Assembly (NCBI RefSeq): GCF_000006565.2
Contig: NC_031468.1
Location: 558,001 to 622,000, forward strand
Length of the DNA: 64,000 bases
Source: Toxoplasma gondii ME49
Taxonomy: Eukaryota > Apicomplexa > Conoidasida > Eucoccidiorida > Sarcocystidae
Reading direction: 5' to 3'
The position numbers and the translations under genes were made by a program. The notes below the pieces were generated by a model. That model was not told the origin of the DNA. It ran no database searches and saw only the letters and a program-made list of their open reading frames with translations. Position 1 is the first letter of the stretch, and each line of letters opens with the position of its first letter. This document shows positions 24,801 to 36,946 of this stretch, piece after piece.

Positions 24801-27800
24801 CGTCCGGTCTCCGCCTCGCCTGGGAGCGTCTCGACCTCCATCGTGGTCCTGTTGACACCTTGCGTGGACGTCGCGCTGGACATGAAGTCTGTCGGTGCTT
24901 CCAGCTTCCCCGCAAAGAGGCCAAGAGAGTCGCCTTTCTCTCTCCTGCTTGCGGGCCTGTGTGTCTCCTCGCGCAGGCTCTCCACTGCCGCGCGCCGGCA
25001 GATTCGGCGTCGCGTTTTCGCGGCCTTCGACCGGTCGCGCCCGATACCTTCGTCTCCTTCAACCTTGTCTCCCGGCCGCGGCTGCCTTGCACGAGAGGCC
25101 GGGCCTCGTGTCTCCTCGATCGAGGCGGAGCGTCGAAGCTTCCGCGTCCCTCCAAGGCCCAGCCGGCGCCTGTCCCTGGAAGAGATAAGTGCGGCGTCTC
25201 CCGCCGAGTCCTCTCGGAAGGCCATTTTTCGCCCACGGGGGGGCGCCAGCCGCTTCTCTTCTCGTGGGGTCGGGTGTCCAGAGACGCTGGAGGGGCATGC
25301 CGCCGCGCCTCTGAGCGAAAGGTGCATGCATCGCACAGTCGTCCTGGGGAGATGAGGAGGCGAGGGCGGGGGCGAGGGCAAAGGCAGCGGTGGCGAAACA
25401 CAAGGCGGCGCGGGGAGAACGCTCGTCTCTGCCTCCGGTTCAACGGTCGGAGCGGTGGAGCGGGGGCCTCGAACCTTCTCCACCACGGTACAGACGGGGA
25501 GCTCCGACGCGCTGTCGGGCCCCGAGGAAGACTCTGCATGCGCTGCACGCGATGCATGCGAGCGCAACTGTTCTTGAGGAGGGGAGGGGTGGACATCTGA
25601 GAAACAAGGATGTCCGCGCTTCGACAGAAGCCGTTTCCTTGAAACTGCAGATTCGAAGTTAGACGCGCTGTCGCTGGAGTCAAGCCATTTCTCGCCCTCT
25701 TGCCGCCGCCTGCGGTCCATGTCGACGTGGGCAGGCGCGGAGCGAGGAGAGTAGTCATGTGCATCTCCGCTTCTGAGGACGCGACCCCCTTCGGCCGGCT
25801 CCTGTTCGCGGGCTGTACATACACCTGACAGGCCTTCAGGTGTACCGGCGGCCTCGGCCGCCAAAAACTGGGCGCGACTCCTGTAGGCCTTCTCAGACGT
25901 CTGGACCGTCGCGCGGCCCGGTTGCGTTAAACGTAAACCCTCTGGGTTCCTCGTCTCTTTCGAGACCGTTCGTCCTTCTTCGTCCGGATGTTCAGACACC
26001 GCAGAGTCCCCGTTACGAGGCAGTTTCGGTGCGGAGAAGAACTGCGCCTCTCCCGTCTGGAGAAGCCTTCGTTTGCTGGCTTTCTCTGTCTTTTCTTCTT
26101 CTCGAGGCTCCGAGATCCGCGAATCTAAAATCTCCACGCGCCTGCTGCTGCATGTGCGGGAATCGCTAATGTTTCGAGGACGAAACAAACCCTCTTCGCG
26201 CTGGTGCCCCGACGAACTCTCCAACTCCTCAGACATCCGCCGCGGCGTGCGACCCGCCCCCGAGGTGCCCCGGAGAGCCTTCGCCGCGCGCGGGCCTTCC
26301 GCGGAGTCTAGACACCGCAGCTCGGCGTCTCCTTCTCGCCCCTCCCGCGGTGCTCCTGCGCTGTCGCTAAGTCCGACAGCCTGCGCGGAAGGGCCCGCTG
26401 CGACGGCTGGAGGCAACTGACAAACCGCAGGCTTCGAGCCCCCGCCCGGAAGCGGCTGCGCTGACCCGGACAGCAGCCCAGGTGTATACACACCCGGGGC
26501 TGGGAGAGGAGCCGCTGTTGCGGACGCCAGGAGCGCATGCAAGCCGTCCATGAGATTTCGAAGCCCAAACAAGTACTCTTCGTCCGGTGCTGGGTTATCT
26601 GACACACAAGCAAGCCGCAACGACACAGAGGAACGGTCGCACCTCCAGAGAGCGCGAGAGTCTGAGGAGGAAGCAAAGGAGGAAAGGTACAGGAAGCGGC
26701 ACACAGGCGGGTCCCGGCTGGAGCTGTGAAAGAGAGACCTTCTTCGCCTGTGTGACTCAACAACAGTCGCAATGAGCACAGAGAGCCGGGACATGCGTTC
26801 CATGGCGCGACGACATGACGCTCGCAAGCGGTGTGTGTACACCGGAATGTCTACGGACGTGCGAAAGATGTGAGAAGGCTGAGTCCGCGTAGAATCGAGA
26901 AACATGAAGTGGATGCTAATGCCGATTTGCAATTGGGAGCAACGCGCATCAAAAGGCTCAATCCTGTCACAAGCGTAGCCACAGGCACTTGCACGGAGGT
27001 ACATGCATGTGTATCTGTTGAGAGACAGATAGAAGAATGTACAGAGAGAAATATGGAGATAGATAGAATCGAGAATAGAGTTGGGTACAGACCGATAGGC
27101 GCAGGTAGAACGATACAGACAGATCGGCGCACGACTACGGAAGTGGAGGGAAACGAATACATCCTTGGGCGGATATTGGTGAGTATGTGTAGACGTTGTT
27201 TTTCGTGGTAAGAGCCCGGACGAAAACGGGTGAAACGAAGCTCGGTGAGGCTCACCTCTGAGGTAGATGGTGTTTGCGAAATCGATCATGCGAATGTCGA
27301 GGGAATTCTTTCTCTCTTCCGGGTCGTTAAGGCCGCCGTCGTAGACCCAGAGCAGCGACGACGACCAGAACCGATAGTGCTTCAGCTGGGAGACGCCTGA
27401 GACAGAGAGACAGAACATCATCCCAGAAGAAACCTTTTAATGCGAGTGACAGCGGTACTGGATACACTACGCCGGGGACGAGACCGACATGGGGAGCGCC
27501 CCGGTGTCGCAGGATGTTGCTGTTCAACACCCTTCACACGTCGTTGGCAGCCCAGCGGGGTGAGGGGGTGCGGCAATAACAGAGAGCTTTCGAGAGACGA
27601 GAAGAAAGGCCTTCCAGCGAGAACACCGTCTGTGCCGATCGGCGAGGAGACACGGAGGCGGTCGGAACGAAAAAAGCGAACAGAGAGGAAGCGGGGACCG
27701 GCGAGCGTCCGGCTTTCTGATTCACACACGCCAGCCGACGAGAGAAGAAGCACACACAAACATGCTTTGAAGAAGCGCTTCCATGCATACAGGAACGCGA

Positions 27801-29870
27801 CTGGGACGGCGACGAGAGACCGACATGGTCCAGCGAAACCAAAACGCGAAGACGAGTCTTACAGGTGTAGAACATGTCGAGTTTTTCCAGCAGAACGGGG
27901 ATCAGCTCCACGTACAGCGTGCACCCATTCCAGAACCACTGCCGGATCGCATTCGGCACTCTCTCTGCAGGCGCACAACGCAGCGACCAGGGCGGGGGCG
28001 TACAGTCAGGTACAGTCACCGAACCCACTTGATTTTCAACCTAGCAAGTGCAACCCATGAACTCGAAACACACTGACGGGGACGCGTAGTGGTCCTCGGT
28101 CTGGCCCCTCGGCCGCCGCCGCATACCTTTTGTCAGTTTTCTGCCCCAGTACTTATCGCGGTAGCACAGCGTGTCAGACTTCTTGTTGTAGAACTGAGCG
28201 CAGGACAGGCAAAACGCAGAGAGTGCATGCGGGAGAAAGAAACGAACAGACAGCAGGGACGCGACGTCACAGCGAGACCAAAGGGAAGAACGAGAAAGGC
28301 GGTCGTGGTGGCACCGCACTCGACGCATCCATGCAGACACGATTGAGCGCTTCCTACAGAACAATTCTTGAGACGTTTCTGGCCCTTTGCTTCTACGTTC
28401 GAAGGCCTGGTTGTCGAGGTGCCACACACACACAGAGACTCGCACGGGGGCTCAACACATCGCGCTCTCTTCTCGTCTCTCTCTGTCTCTCGCGTTCGTC
28501 CTCCATAATGTGTGTTTCTCTTCTCTCCCACTTTGTCAACCCTTCTCTCTCTCTTCTCTTGTTCTTTTCTCTCTCTTCTCTTGCTCTTCTCTCTCTCCTC
28601 CCTCGTTTTCCACCTCTCCTTCTCTGTCCGGCGCGTGTATCAGCCGTTCGTTCACCTGACAGCCGCAGAGCCGGAAGCCCAGTTCGTGGCTGGTGGTCTT
28701 GAGGCTCTTCTCGAGCTGTCTCTTCTCCTTCTCGGGCGACGCGCCGACCTTCCGCTGGCGCTTCCCCATCTTGATGTCCAGCACGCAAGGCTTCTTGAAG
28801 CCGTAGACCAAGTCCTCCAGCACAATGTGCCGCAGCTTCTCACTCACTGCCGGCCCGCGGCCCCCACCTCCCGTCGACGACGACGATGACGATGACGATG
28901 AAGAGGAAAGTGAGGAAGAAGAAGATGACGATGAGGAAGAGGAAGAAGATGCCGACGACGAAGAAGAGGGTACCGGTTGAGACACGAGAAGCAATTCATG
29001 ACCTTCATTGAGGCGAACGGGGGACTCAGACGGTCGCGACGGACCTGGGGCAGTCAGGGACCAGTGTTGGACGCTCTCGAAGGTTCGAGGGGTCCCGATG
29101 CACCGCTCTTCCGTACCTGCATGCACCGTAGCTCGGCCGTCCTCGGCAGAACTCTCTGGAAACTTGCGGGAGAGTGTGAAGAGGTCCGAAGAGGTCGACA
29201 GAGACGCCTCTACAGAAGAGCGCCTCCCTTTATGCTCCTCTTTGCTGCCGAAGCTACCTCCGACATTGGGGTCACTGCCACCCCACAGCGCGGCGGAAGG
29301 CCCCGCGCAAAATCCATCTTTTTCTCTCGCTTTCTCGACAGGCGACGCGTGACGCGTTCCATCCTCTTCTCGCCTTCTTCTCTCTTCCGTTTCACCTGGG
29401 CTTGCCTCACCCGCGCCTCCCCTTCCTTCTAGCGGCTCTCTTACATCCCCGACAGTCGCCTCGCCTGGGCAACGAGCCGCAGAAGAGGGCAAGGAAGAAG
29501 AGGAAGAAGACGACGGCGAAGACAAGAGAGAAGAAGACGCGGAAGAAGACGCGGAAGAAGACGAAGAGGAGGAAGAAGCGATGAGTTCACTGCTGTCGGG
29601 TACAGCAGCGGGGGCGGCGCAGGCAGGTTCCTCAACCCTCTGGAACTCTGCTCGAAGACAAAGTTCAGTGACGCCGTAGTAGTGGGGGACGAATTTTTTG
29701 AGGATATGGAGAGGGCCGGACTCTGCGTTGGACGCACCCAAAGCTGCGAGCTTCTCGTAAAAGCAATACTCGTTTTCTATGAGTGGCTTGTACACCTTGG
29801 AGGAGTCCTTCGGCTTCATCAACCGCGAGTGGCCGCCCACCTGGTGTCTGTACGCCTCGATGACCCTCAT
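18844..29870 (-). CDS. Inositol polyphosphate/hexakisphosphate kinase with giant C-terminal extension
   Basis: IPK-superfamily kinase (PF03770 type), expected to phosphorylate inositol phosphates with ATP, most like IP6K enzymes that make inositol pyrophosphates. Exons: 29870-28656, 28193-28127, 27964-27863, 27396-27256, 26598-22365, 21640-18844; phases agree throughout and give 2,851 residues. The kinase core begins with HQVGGHSRLMKP at about residue 9. An insert of about 270 residues rich in Ser, Glu and Arg follows, then the PxxxDxKxG catalytic motif PCVLDIKMG (about 361-369), then DKYWGRKLT, the SSLL-type motif SSSLLWVYDGG, the IDF motif MIDFANT and the closing DEEYLFGLRNL (about 515-525). 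Residues from about 530 to the end are a low-complexity, charged extension with no domain I recognise, including a Ser/Asp/Glu-rich acidic stretch. The ATG at 29870 has an in-frame stop seven codons upstream. Family assignment is firm; whether it is IP6K or a multifunctional IPMK is less so. Confidence 0.9.
21808..21823. repeat. Member of the dispersed GGTGTACATACACC motif family
   Basis: CAGGTGTACATACACC lies in the last intron of the inositol kinase gene. Related copies occur near 20230, 21102, 25813, 25839, 26480, 26831, 31024 and 31081. Confidence 0.75.
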
Positions 29871-31023
29871 GATGGCAGCGCGCGCTCACGGGCCCCGCAT
29901 GGAGGCCGCGAGGCAGACGCCCGGGGGCGGTGTGTGGAGAGACAAAATTGCCCAGTGCCTTGATCAACGAGTTTGGAGTGTAACGACACCGCAGTCTCTG
30001 CCCAAGAAGGTTCTCAGCTTCGTGGCTCGGCAGTCGCCCGAGAGCCGGCAGGAACGAGGCGAGCATGCAGCGCTCTGGAACCTCGCGCGTAGACACCTGG
30101 TTGGGTTTCGAGCGAGAATCGATAGCGACAAGCCTGGACGCAGAACGGTTTGTACCTGCCTTACTCTTCCATTTGCGCTAGCAAGTCTCTGTTCGCAGCT
30201 TGTATCGATGCATGCACGGGTCCACTGCTTCCTGCCATCGAGTATCGCACCGTGCAGACTGCCTCCCAGCCCCCAGCAGAACCGCCGTCTGCTTCCGCGC
30301 GACACACCCGCCTCCGCGATCTTTCTGCAAGCACAGGAGCAACAAAGCGGGGAGTCCTCGACACGGATGCGCCTGTGCGTCTCGTTGTCGAGAGAGAATT
30401 CGCGAAGCAGCCAGTCCGAGAAAAGAGCTCGCACGCGCCTTCGAACGGCGAGACGGCGAGCGCCGCACATCCGCGAGCTCGGCTGTATGTACAGAGACCC
30501 TCGGGAGAGAGGCACTGGGGAAAGGCGGGACCGGGCGAAGGTCAAGAAGGCACCTGCATAGAAGGCGGTCTGAGAAGATTGTAGCCCTTCGTCGATTTGC
30601 TGGCCAGCACTGCGCGCGGCTCGAGAAACCGGACGCCTGGCGAAGAAACAAGACGGCGGGACTCGACCACGAGGAGACAGAATCGTCGACGCATGTGTCA
30701 AGGGACTCTCGCCTCGAAAGCAAAAAGCGAAAGAAGACAGGAAGAGTCTAGAGAAGGAATGGGCCCAGACAGTCAGCCGCCGAGTGGGAGGAGCGGATCG
30801 GCAGCGAAGGGAAACCAAGACAGAGAAATCCGATTGGTACACCGCAGAGACGCGCCGCAAAACGACACAAAACCTATAGGCGGCCACCCATCCAGAAGAG
30901 AAAGCGGACGATACGAAAGGCCAGAGCCGGAAAAGAAACGCAGAGAAACTCCTTCACCGCCGTCGGACGAAGCCCACCTACGACGGTTGCAGAGGAACGA
31001 GTCTGAAGCGGCCTGTCTCTTCG

Positions 31024-31037
31024 GGTGTACGTACACC
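31024..31037. repeat. Perfect 14-bp palindrome GGTGTACGTACACC
   Basis: This is the most symmetric member of the dispersed family. A variant CAGGTGTACATACATG follows at 31081-31096. The position, about 1.2 kb upstream of the inositol kinase start, would suit a regulatory protein-binding site. Confidence 0.75.
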
Positions 31038-32283
31038 TGAGACAACACCTCCCGCGGGCAGGCAGAGGCCGCGGCAAGTTCAGGTGTACATACATGCAAA
31101 CATCCGAGTTTCCGACGGCAAGAAGCGTGAAGGCGCTCTCCGTCAGGCCAAGTGTGCGTTTTCTAGCGGGTGGCAGGCTGTGCCAGCGGCCGCGCAGGGG
31201 CACCTGAGCCGTGCCTGCGCTTTCCACTGAAAACGGAACGGATCCGCACAAGAATTTCAGCGAGAATTCGCGCAGAAACCCGCGGTTCCTTGCCGCCTCT
31301 CAGCCGGGGTGTTGAGTGCGACGACACCGCGGTAGGCGGCCTTTCACCCCGCGCCGTAGAGGTCGAGGAAGCGCACAGAAATCGCGTCGATGAAGACGCG
31401 TCCCGGGGGGCTTCAACGCAGCGAAAGGCCGGCTAAACGCACAGAGAAACTGTCGGGAACCACAGGCGCTGCGGAGCCCAGCGTGAACCTGCAAAGAGCG
31501 CTACGTCGGTGCGCGGTTCCTTGCAAGAGAAGACAGAGTCGAAAGACAGCCGAGAAACGCTGGCGTTCGGAAAAGCCATTTGGGAGCACTTTCGCGGCGA
31601 GCATCGGTTCCTGGTGCCGGTACAGACTTCGTTTTTGCTGGCTTTTTTGAAGTCACGCCGGCCGCATGCACACGCAGGCACGAGGGGCTGAGCGGCCACA
31701 CACGAGAGCGTTGCACGCCTTTCGGAGACTTGGGCCGCCGAACGAGGAACGCAGGGGTTTCTCGCAGAGAGATTACCGGCAAGTGCCACGGACGAAGCTT
31801 GAAGAAGCTGGGGAAGCCGGCGCTCCCCTCCTCCTCGCCGATCTCGAGCGTGCTCCTCGGCAGGCGGACTGGAAAGCCGCGCCGCAGAAGGCCGGAAAGA
31901 CGAGGGCGAAAACAGGGAGAGAAAATCAAACGAAGGTGTGCGCAGAACCGCCAGACTGAGCGCTGTTCGGAAGGACTCGTCTCGAGTCTCTCGCCGCAGT
32001 GCAAAAGTGCTCGCAGGAGTGGCGGCATGCGCGAAAAATCACGCATGTGTTGAGCTCGCCGACCTCGTTTCTCCTGACTTGGGAAAGAAGACACAAGACA
32101 CAAGGCAAGAAAGAATTCGAGAGAGTTGAAGGCGTAGAGACGTAAAGGAAGTTCACCAGGAAAGATTCCGGATAAAAGAACTTTTTTCTTCGCAAGCCTC
32201 GAAGATTCCAATCTCAAACAGCTGCAGTGCTGCCATTGCTCCGACACCCACCGCAACAGGCGCATCGACACTTCGTCTTCGTC

Positions 32284-32386
32284 CTCTCCTTCTTGTCCTT
32301 CTCCTTCTTGTCCTTCTCCTTCTTGTCCTTCTCCTTCTTGTCCTTCTTCTTCTCCTTCTTGTCCTTCTCCTTCTTGTCCTTCTCCC
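32284..32386. repeat. 15-bp tandem repeat (TTCTCCTTCTTGTCC)n, about six copies
   Basis: Six near-perfect copies are interrupted once by an extra TTC. On the minus strand all three frames are open through the array, reading KDKKE, GQEGE and Arg-rich pentapeptides, which is why long spurious frames appear here. Confidence 0.9.
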
Positions 32387-33474
32387 CACTCACTTTCTGC
32401 TCTTCCTTCTCTTTCTTTTCTCTCTCTGCGTTTCCCTCCTCCTTCTCCTCCGTGCTCACGCCGCCGCCTCGGTCCTCGCCGAGGCGCAAGACAGCCCCAG
32501 GGGAGGAGAGGCTCCAGCAGCGCGCGTCGAGAGAAGAGAAAGATCGACATACCACATAGGCCAGCAATTCTCTGAAGGGGAAGAACGAGACAATAACTCG
32601 CGAGGCGGAGACGCGCGCCTTCGGCCTTCACTGCCTCTTCTTCTCGTGGTGTTGGGAGCTCAGCGAGGGTGCAGCGTGGAAGGAAAGGGAACAGGAGAGG
32701 CTGGACGAAAGAAGAGAGAGCGAGAGCCAGCTCCGAAAACCAAGCAGGCTTGGAGGAAAGTCTTGGTGGCAGGCTTCCTCCAGCTTCAGTGGGGTGGGTG
32801 TATCGCGTGCAGAAGCCGCGTTCGGGAGCCTCTGACTTCTACCAGGCCCACTGGCGTGTCTCCACTCCTTCCTGCAGGGCCGCGGCAGGTCGATTTCCTC
32901 AAGATCGCCAGGCAGCGCGGCCGGTGCTCTTTGAGAAGAGCATGCGCCTTGTCTTGGAGCGTTCTTTCGGGGGAAAGTGAATTTCGAGCACTCCGAGTCG
33001 GGAAACTCGCACCCGGTGGACCGCTGGAGTGCACCTTGAAGGGGGCGCCTAAAAAGGACTCCGGCTCCTTTTCGTGGCTTCCAAGTGCAGTGCGTAGACA
33101 GCGGGGCGCATGCGATCTGCTTGCACAAACACCCTCTTCGTCCAATCTAAAGACAACTAACGACTCTCGTGTGACCATCTGTCTTGCCGCCGAGCGCTTC
33201 CTCATTGTGCGACTTTTCAGAGAGTTTTTTCCTTTCCTCGTTTTGCGGCGTAGATGTTCCTCCACGCGCGTGGAAGTCTCTGGATTCCTCCTCAGTCTTT
33301 ATGTTCTCGTGGGCAGCGCTACGCACCTCAACAGCCTTCACGTTACACTCTCCCCAAGGCGTTTGTTTCCTCCTTTATGAAAGAGCTCGTTTTCTCCCAT
33401 TGGCAGTCGCCTTCTCTCCTCCAACTGACGTTTCCCGCTCTGGTTGCCCTCTCTCCTTTCCGTTTGTGGCCACA

Positions 33475-34643
33475 ATGGCCTTCTCTGCGAAGGCGGTGTT
33501 GGGGGCCTCTCTGTCGGTCCGGGAGGCGAAGCGCGCGCTGAGGCAAGTTCTCCTGAACCGTCGCAACAGTCTCCACCGGGCGCGGCTTGTACGCGCGCAG
33601 AGCCGCACGCGTTTGGCGCAAGTGTGCGAGAGCGAGAAGGAAAATGGCAGAAACTGCATGCAGGCGCCAGACGCGGTCTCGGACCTGCATGCGTCGGAGA
33701 CGATGGGGAAGAGGAGTGCCGGCGCCTCTGCGGCCTCGCCGTGTGTGAACGCTGAAGGCGGGGACCGCGGACGAGACACAAGCCAAAGAGGAAGGAGTGG
33801 GGAGGAAGAAGGCGTTCTCGTCTCTCGCGGGCTCAGTGAATTTGTGGAAAAGCATGTGGGTGCTGGCCCCGTGTCGCCTTTCCTCAGTGCAGGTCCGTCT
33901 CCGTATTCTTCCTCTTCTTTCCAGTCGCTTCCTTCTTCTCAGTCTTCTTCTCCTGCTTCTACCACCCAGTGTTCCTCTCACTCTTCCTCTCCACCTACCT
34001 GTTTCCTTCCTTCATCGTCTCCTCCTTCCCCCTCGGTCTCTTCCTCTCCCGCCTCGTCTCGGCATTTGTCCCCGTCCTCTTCACTCTCTCCGTCCCCTTC
34101 TCTCTCTCTCGCTGCATCCCCTTCAGTCTCTCCGTCGTTTGGAGTGCCCGCTGCTTCGAGTTTTTCTCCACTGCCTGAATTCCCCAACTGCATGCGCGCT
34201 GGCGGGATGGGTGCCGTAAGCCCTGACCGCGACACGGACATGCAGTTTGCCAAGGAAGAACAGGGAGAAGAAGGTGAAGAGAGAAGAAGGAAGATGAGAG
34301 GTCGCTTTCAGGACTTGCTTGGAGCAGTTTATCCTCAAATTGTTCACCTTGATGGACAGCTTCGCGCAGGTAGGGAGTCTTCGCGTGCACTGCTGTCGTC
34401 TGGCCTTCGTCTGTCGCCGTTGCTCTCTTCCACGTTCAATCCGGCCCCCTCTCTCCCCGTACCTCCCTCTCTCCTGTCATACAGATATACGTGTACTTTC
34501 ATGCTTATGTATATATATATATATATACATATACTGATATGAAGAAGTCGATAGAAGTATGATTTTATTTGAACATGTGCATATTAGGCGTAGGTAACCA
34601 TCGTCATGAGGATACTTCGACATCAGGATAGCTAGGCACACAC

Positions 34644-34687
<44 letters not shown>

Positions 34688-36355
34688 CTTTTTACTTATT
34701 TCAATGTCAAAGCGTCGTGTACATTTTTATGTTCCCTTTGTGTGCTGTTTGATTGTTTATTTTGGGTGACTTCACTAGGCAAGCGTCCGCTGGTCGTGAG
34801 CGGCTACTCGCCGATCGGAAGCGAGTTGGACAGCACATTTCTTCTGAGTCTCGCAGAGTCCCTGGGGCATGCATGCGCTCTCCCTTGCATCGAAGAGAAA
34901 CGAGCGCCTCTCACCTTCCGGCAGTGGTTCTGTGGGATGCCGCTCGTCCCCGGAAAGGTCGGCCTCCACAAGCAACACAGAACACTACGTTAAGAGGGAA
35001 TCCGTCAAGGCCCGGCGGTGTAGAATTACTTGCATATATGCATACGTAGACGTAGAGATATTTGTAGGTAGTTATGTATACGGGCATCTACACCTTGAAT
35101 ATGGCTTCAGTTATGAGATACAGACAACCAAGTTCTTTATGATTGCTGTACACCCCATTGGACTGCTTAAGACAGGTACAAGTGTTGGATTTCAATAACC
35201 TACTGCATTAAGGTTGTTTCACATCGGTTATGTTCTAGGCGTTTCGCTCACGGATTCAGTGTCCAGGACGACCTGGCTCTTAATAGCGATTCTGTTTTCC
35301 AGCTTCCAAATAAACTGCATATTAAAATAAGCGCATATAAACTCGTCTTAAACACTCCGCTATCAAATATAACCGTATGCTCCTGAATGTCACGGCACAA
35401 GCTGTAAACAAAGGACTCCTTAACTTAAACTAAGGAGTCGAGAAGGCAAAACCAAATCATTGAGAGTGTGTGTTACGGAGCTGCGGCGCTTCTCTTTACA
35501 GTTCAACATCCCGGCTCCGCAGCCGGATTGTCGGCATCCTGTCGTTGAGCCGGATGTGGTGCTGGTCCCGCTTCTCGGCTTTGATCGCCTGGGCCGACGT
35601 CTCGGCTACGGCGGGGGGTATTACGATCGCACGCTTTGCGAGCTGCGAAGAAGAAGAGGCACTCACGGTTCGCCTCGGAGAATGAACGAGAGAGACAGTT
35701 TCGTAAGTTCTAAGAAAGATCCCTGGCTCGCGCAATACGCAGCTCACACGCTCTTCAACCATGGACTGGCAGGCCGTACATCCGACGCTACACCTTTCTG
35801 GGGTCTCCCTGCGTCGTTTTCTCACTTTTCTTCTTGCCTACGGCCTGTCGATCCCCATCTTCCGTTCTTTCCTCTGTTTACCCCAGACTGTTCTTCTGCT
35901 CCCCGCCGTTTTCTTCCTCTTCTCTCTCGTCTCTCTCTTCGTCTTCTTGCTCAGTCCGCTCTTCCTCTCTCTTTCCTTCTTCGCGTCTCCTCTCTCTTCG
36001 CTTTTTTCTCTTTTCTTTCTCTCTTCTTTTCTCTCTGCTCCTCTCTCTTCTTTCATCTTGCATGCTCCCTCTCGCTCTAGACACCGTTTTCCGTTTCTTC
36101 TTGTGCTTTGCCTCTGCTCGCTTGTTCTCTCGCGCGGCGTCCCTGCAGGGCCCAGTCGGACCACTCTCGGAGCGGCTTCTCGCGGCGCAGCCTCCGCGAT
36201 ACGCCACAGTGCCTCTCTTGGTTTGTGGGGTCGCGTTTGACTGTCAAGAAGTCGATGAAATTCCGACGGAAGGATTCGACCAGCCGCTGGACTGCGTCCT
36301 CCTCGAAAATGACCTGAAACTGTTTTCCCCCGAACTTGCAGACAAATTCCAGTAG
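33475..36355 (+). CDS. 5-formyltetrahydrofolate cyclo-ligase (MTHFS family)
   Basis: Expected to convert 5-formyl-THF to 5,10-methenyl-THF with ATP, returning stored folate to one-carbon metabolism. Exons 33475-34369, 34779-34957, 35502-35702 and 36149-36355 join in phase to 493 residues, against roughly 180-200 for the usual enzyme. The N-terminal basic helix REAKRALRQVLLNRR (about residues 16-30) is followed by a roughly 230-residue insert that is mostly Ser/Pro. The core then resumes with VSGYSPIGSELDS, TFRQWFCGMPLVPGK, FNIPAPQ, DVVLVPLLGFDRLGRRLG, the ATP-binding loop YGGGYYDRTL and, in the last exon, GVAFDCQEVDEIP. The ATG at 33475 sits in a good CACAATGG context and opens directly into the family helix. 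The frame stays open upstream to an ATG at 33184, which could add a leader of 97 residues. The exon 2 donor (AAGGTCGGC) is weak, but the splice restores the family motif exactly. Confidence 0.92.
34505..34683. repeat. TA microsatellites in MTHFS intron 1
   Basis: TA runs at about 34505-34528 and 34643-34683 lie in intron 34370-34778. Confidence 0.88.
35414..35439. repeat. 9-bp inverted repeat in MTHFS intron 2
   Basis: GACTCCTTA (35414-35422) and TAAGGAGTC (35431-35439) flank an 8-base AT-rich loop, about 60 bases before the exon 3 acceptor at 35501. The surrounding 300 bases are AT-richer than the rest of the gene. Confidence 0.7.
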
Positions 36356-36488
36356 AGCCGAGCCAGCGGCAGAAGCCAGTTCAAACAGACATGCAAATAA
36401 ATGCAGAGATATGTATCTGTGTATTTGAATAGGCAGAACAGGAGGCATCAAAATGAACACCTTTATTCAAAAAATGCATGTGTATGCG

Positions 36489-36910
36489 TATATATATATA
36501 TATATATATATATGGAGAAATGTGGAAAGGAGTACAGATTTGTGTCCCTCGGATAGCATTATCATTCGTCGTTTGTCCATCAGCAAGGAGCAAACGCTTT
36601 CTCCGTTCTGGGGGTCTTCTTCGAAGTGCTGCTTTCGCATACGAACGATCCAGCGCATGGACCAGCTGGGGCTCGGAAGTTCTTTTGCCGTCTGTCTGCC
36701 CTGTCGAGGCACTCTGCCGTGGAAACATGCATGTGTATGCAGTTGCGGAATGCCAATGTCAAGGAATGCATCTGCAGCGGACTTCGTGTGGTCTCCGCCG
36801 TCCCCAAACTCAATGCCTCCGCATAGCCCTCTCAACATCTATTTACATACATAAATAATACAGATATGCATATATCTTTTTACATATTATGTATATATAC
36901 ATCATAATAT

Positions 36911-36942
<32 letters not shown>
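36489..36942. repeat. TA microsatellites downstream of MTHFS
   Basis: A TA run at about 36489-36513 and a longer TA/ATGTAA-rich tract at about 36841-36942 lie in the convergent intergenic region. Confidence 0.88.

Positions 36943-36946
<4 letters not shown>

Larger units (their letters stand above)
29871..33474. other. 3.6 kb divergent intergenic region (inositol kinase / MTHFS promoters)
   Basis: This lies between two divergent start codons and should contain both promoters and 5' UTRs, possibly with non-coding exons. Several open frames exist because the DNA is GC-rich, the longest being on the minus strand at 31501-32631, but none shows a domain and its central part is a 15-bp repeat open in all three frames. 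Two copies of the GTGTAC-type motif occur at 31024-31037 and 31081-31094. Confidence 0.55.

Noticed and set aside
24734..25600. 288-codon + strand frame opposite the large kinase exon
   Set aside because: Also an antisense shadow, with no domain and no plausible splice partners.
31501..32631. 376-codon minus-strand frame upstream of the inositol kinase, and the overlapping Lys-rich frame at 32214-32567
   Set aside because: The 15-bp repeat is open in three frames and inflates these ORFs; the non-repeat parts show no family motif and no splice link to the kinase.
35150..35460. AT-richer intronic stretch considered as a nuclear copy of organelle DNA
   Set aside because: Such insertions are common in this parasite, but I could not recognise any mitochondrial or plastid gene fragment by reading it.
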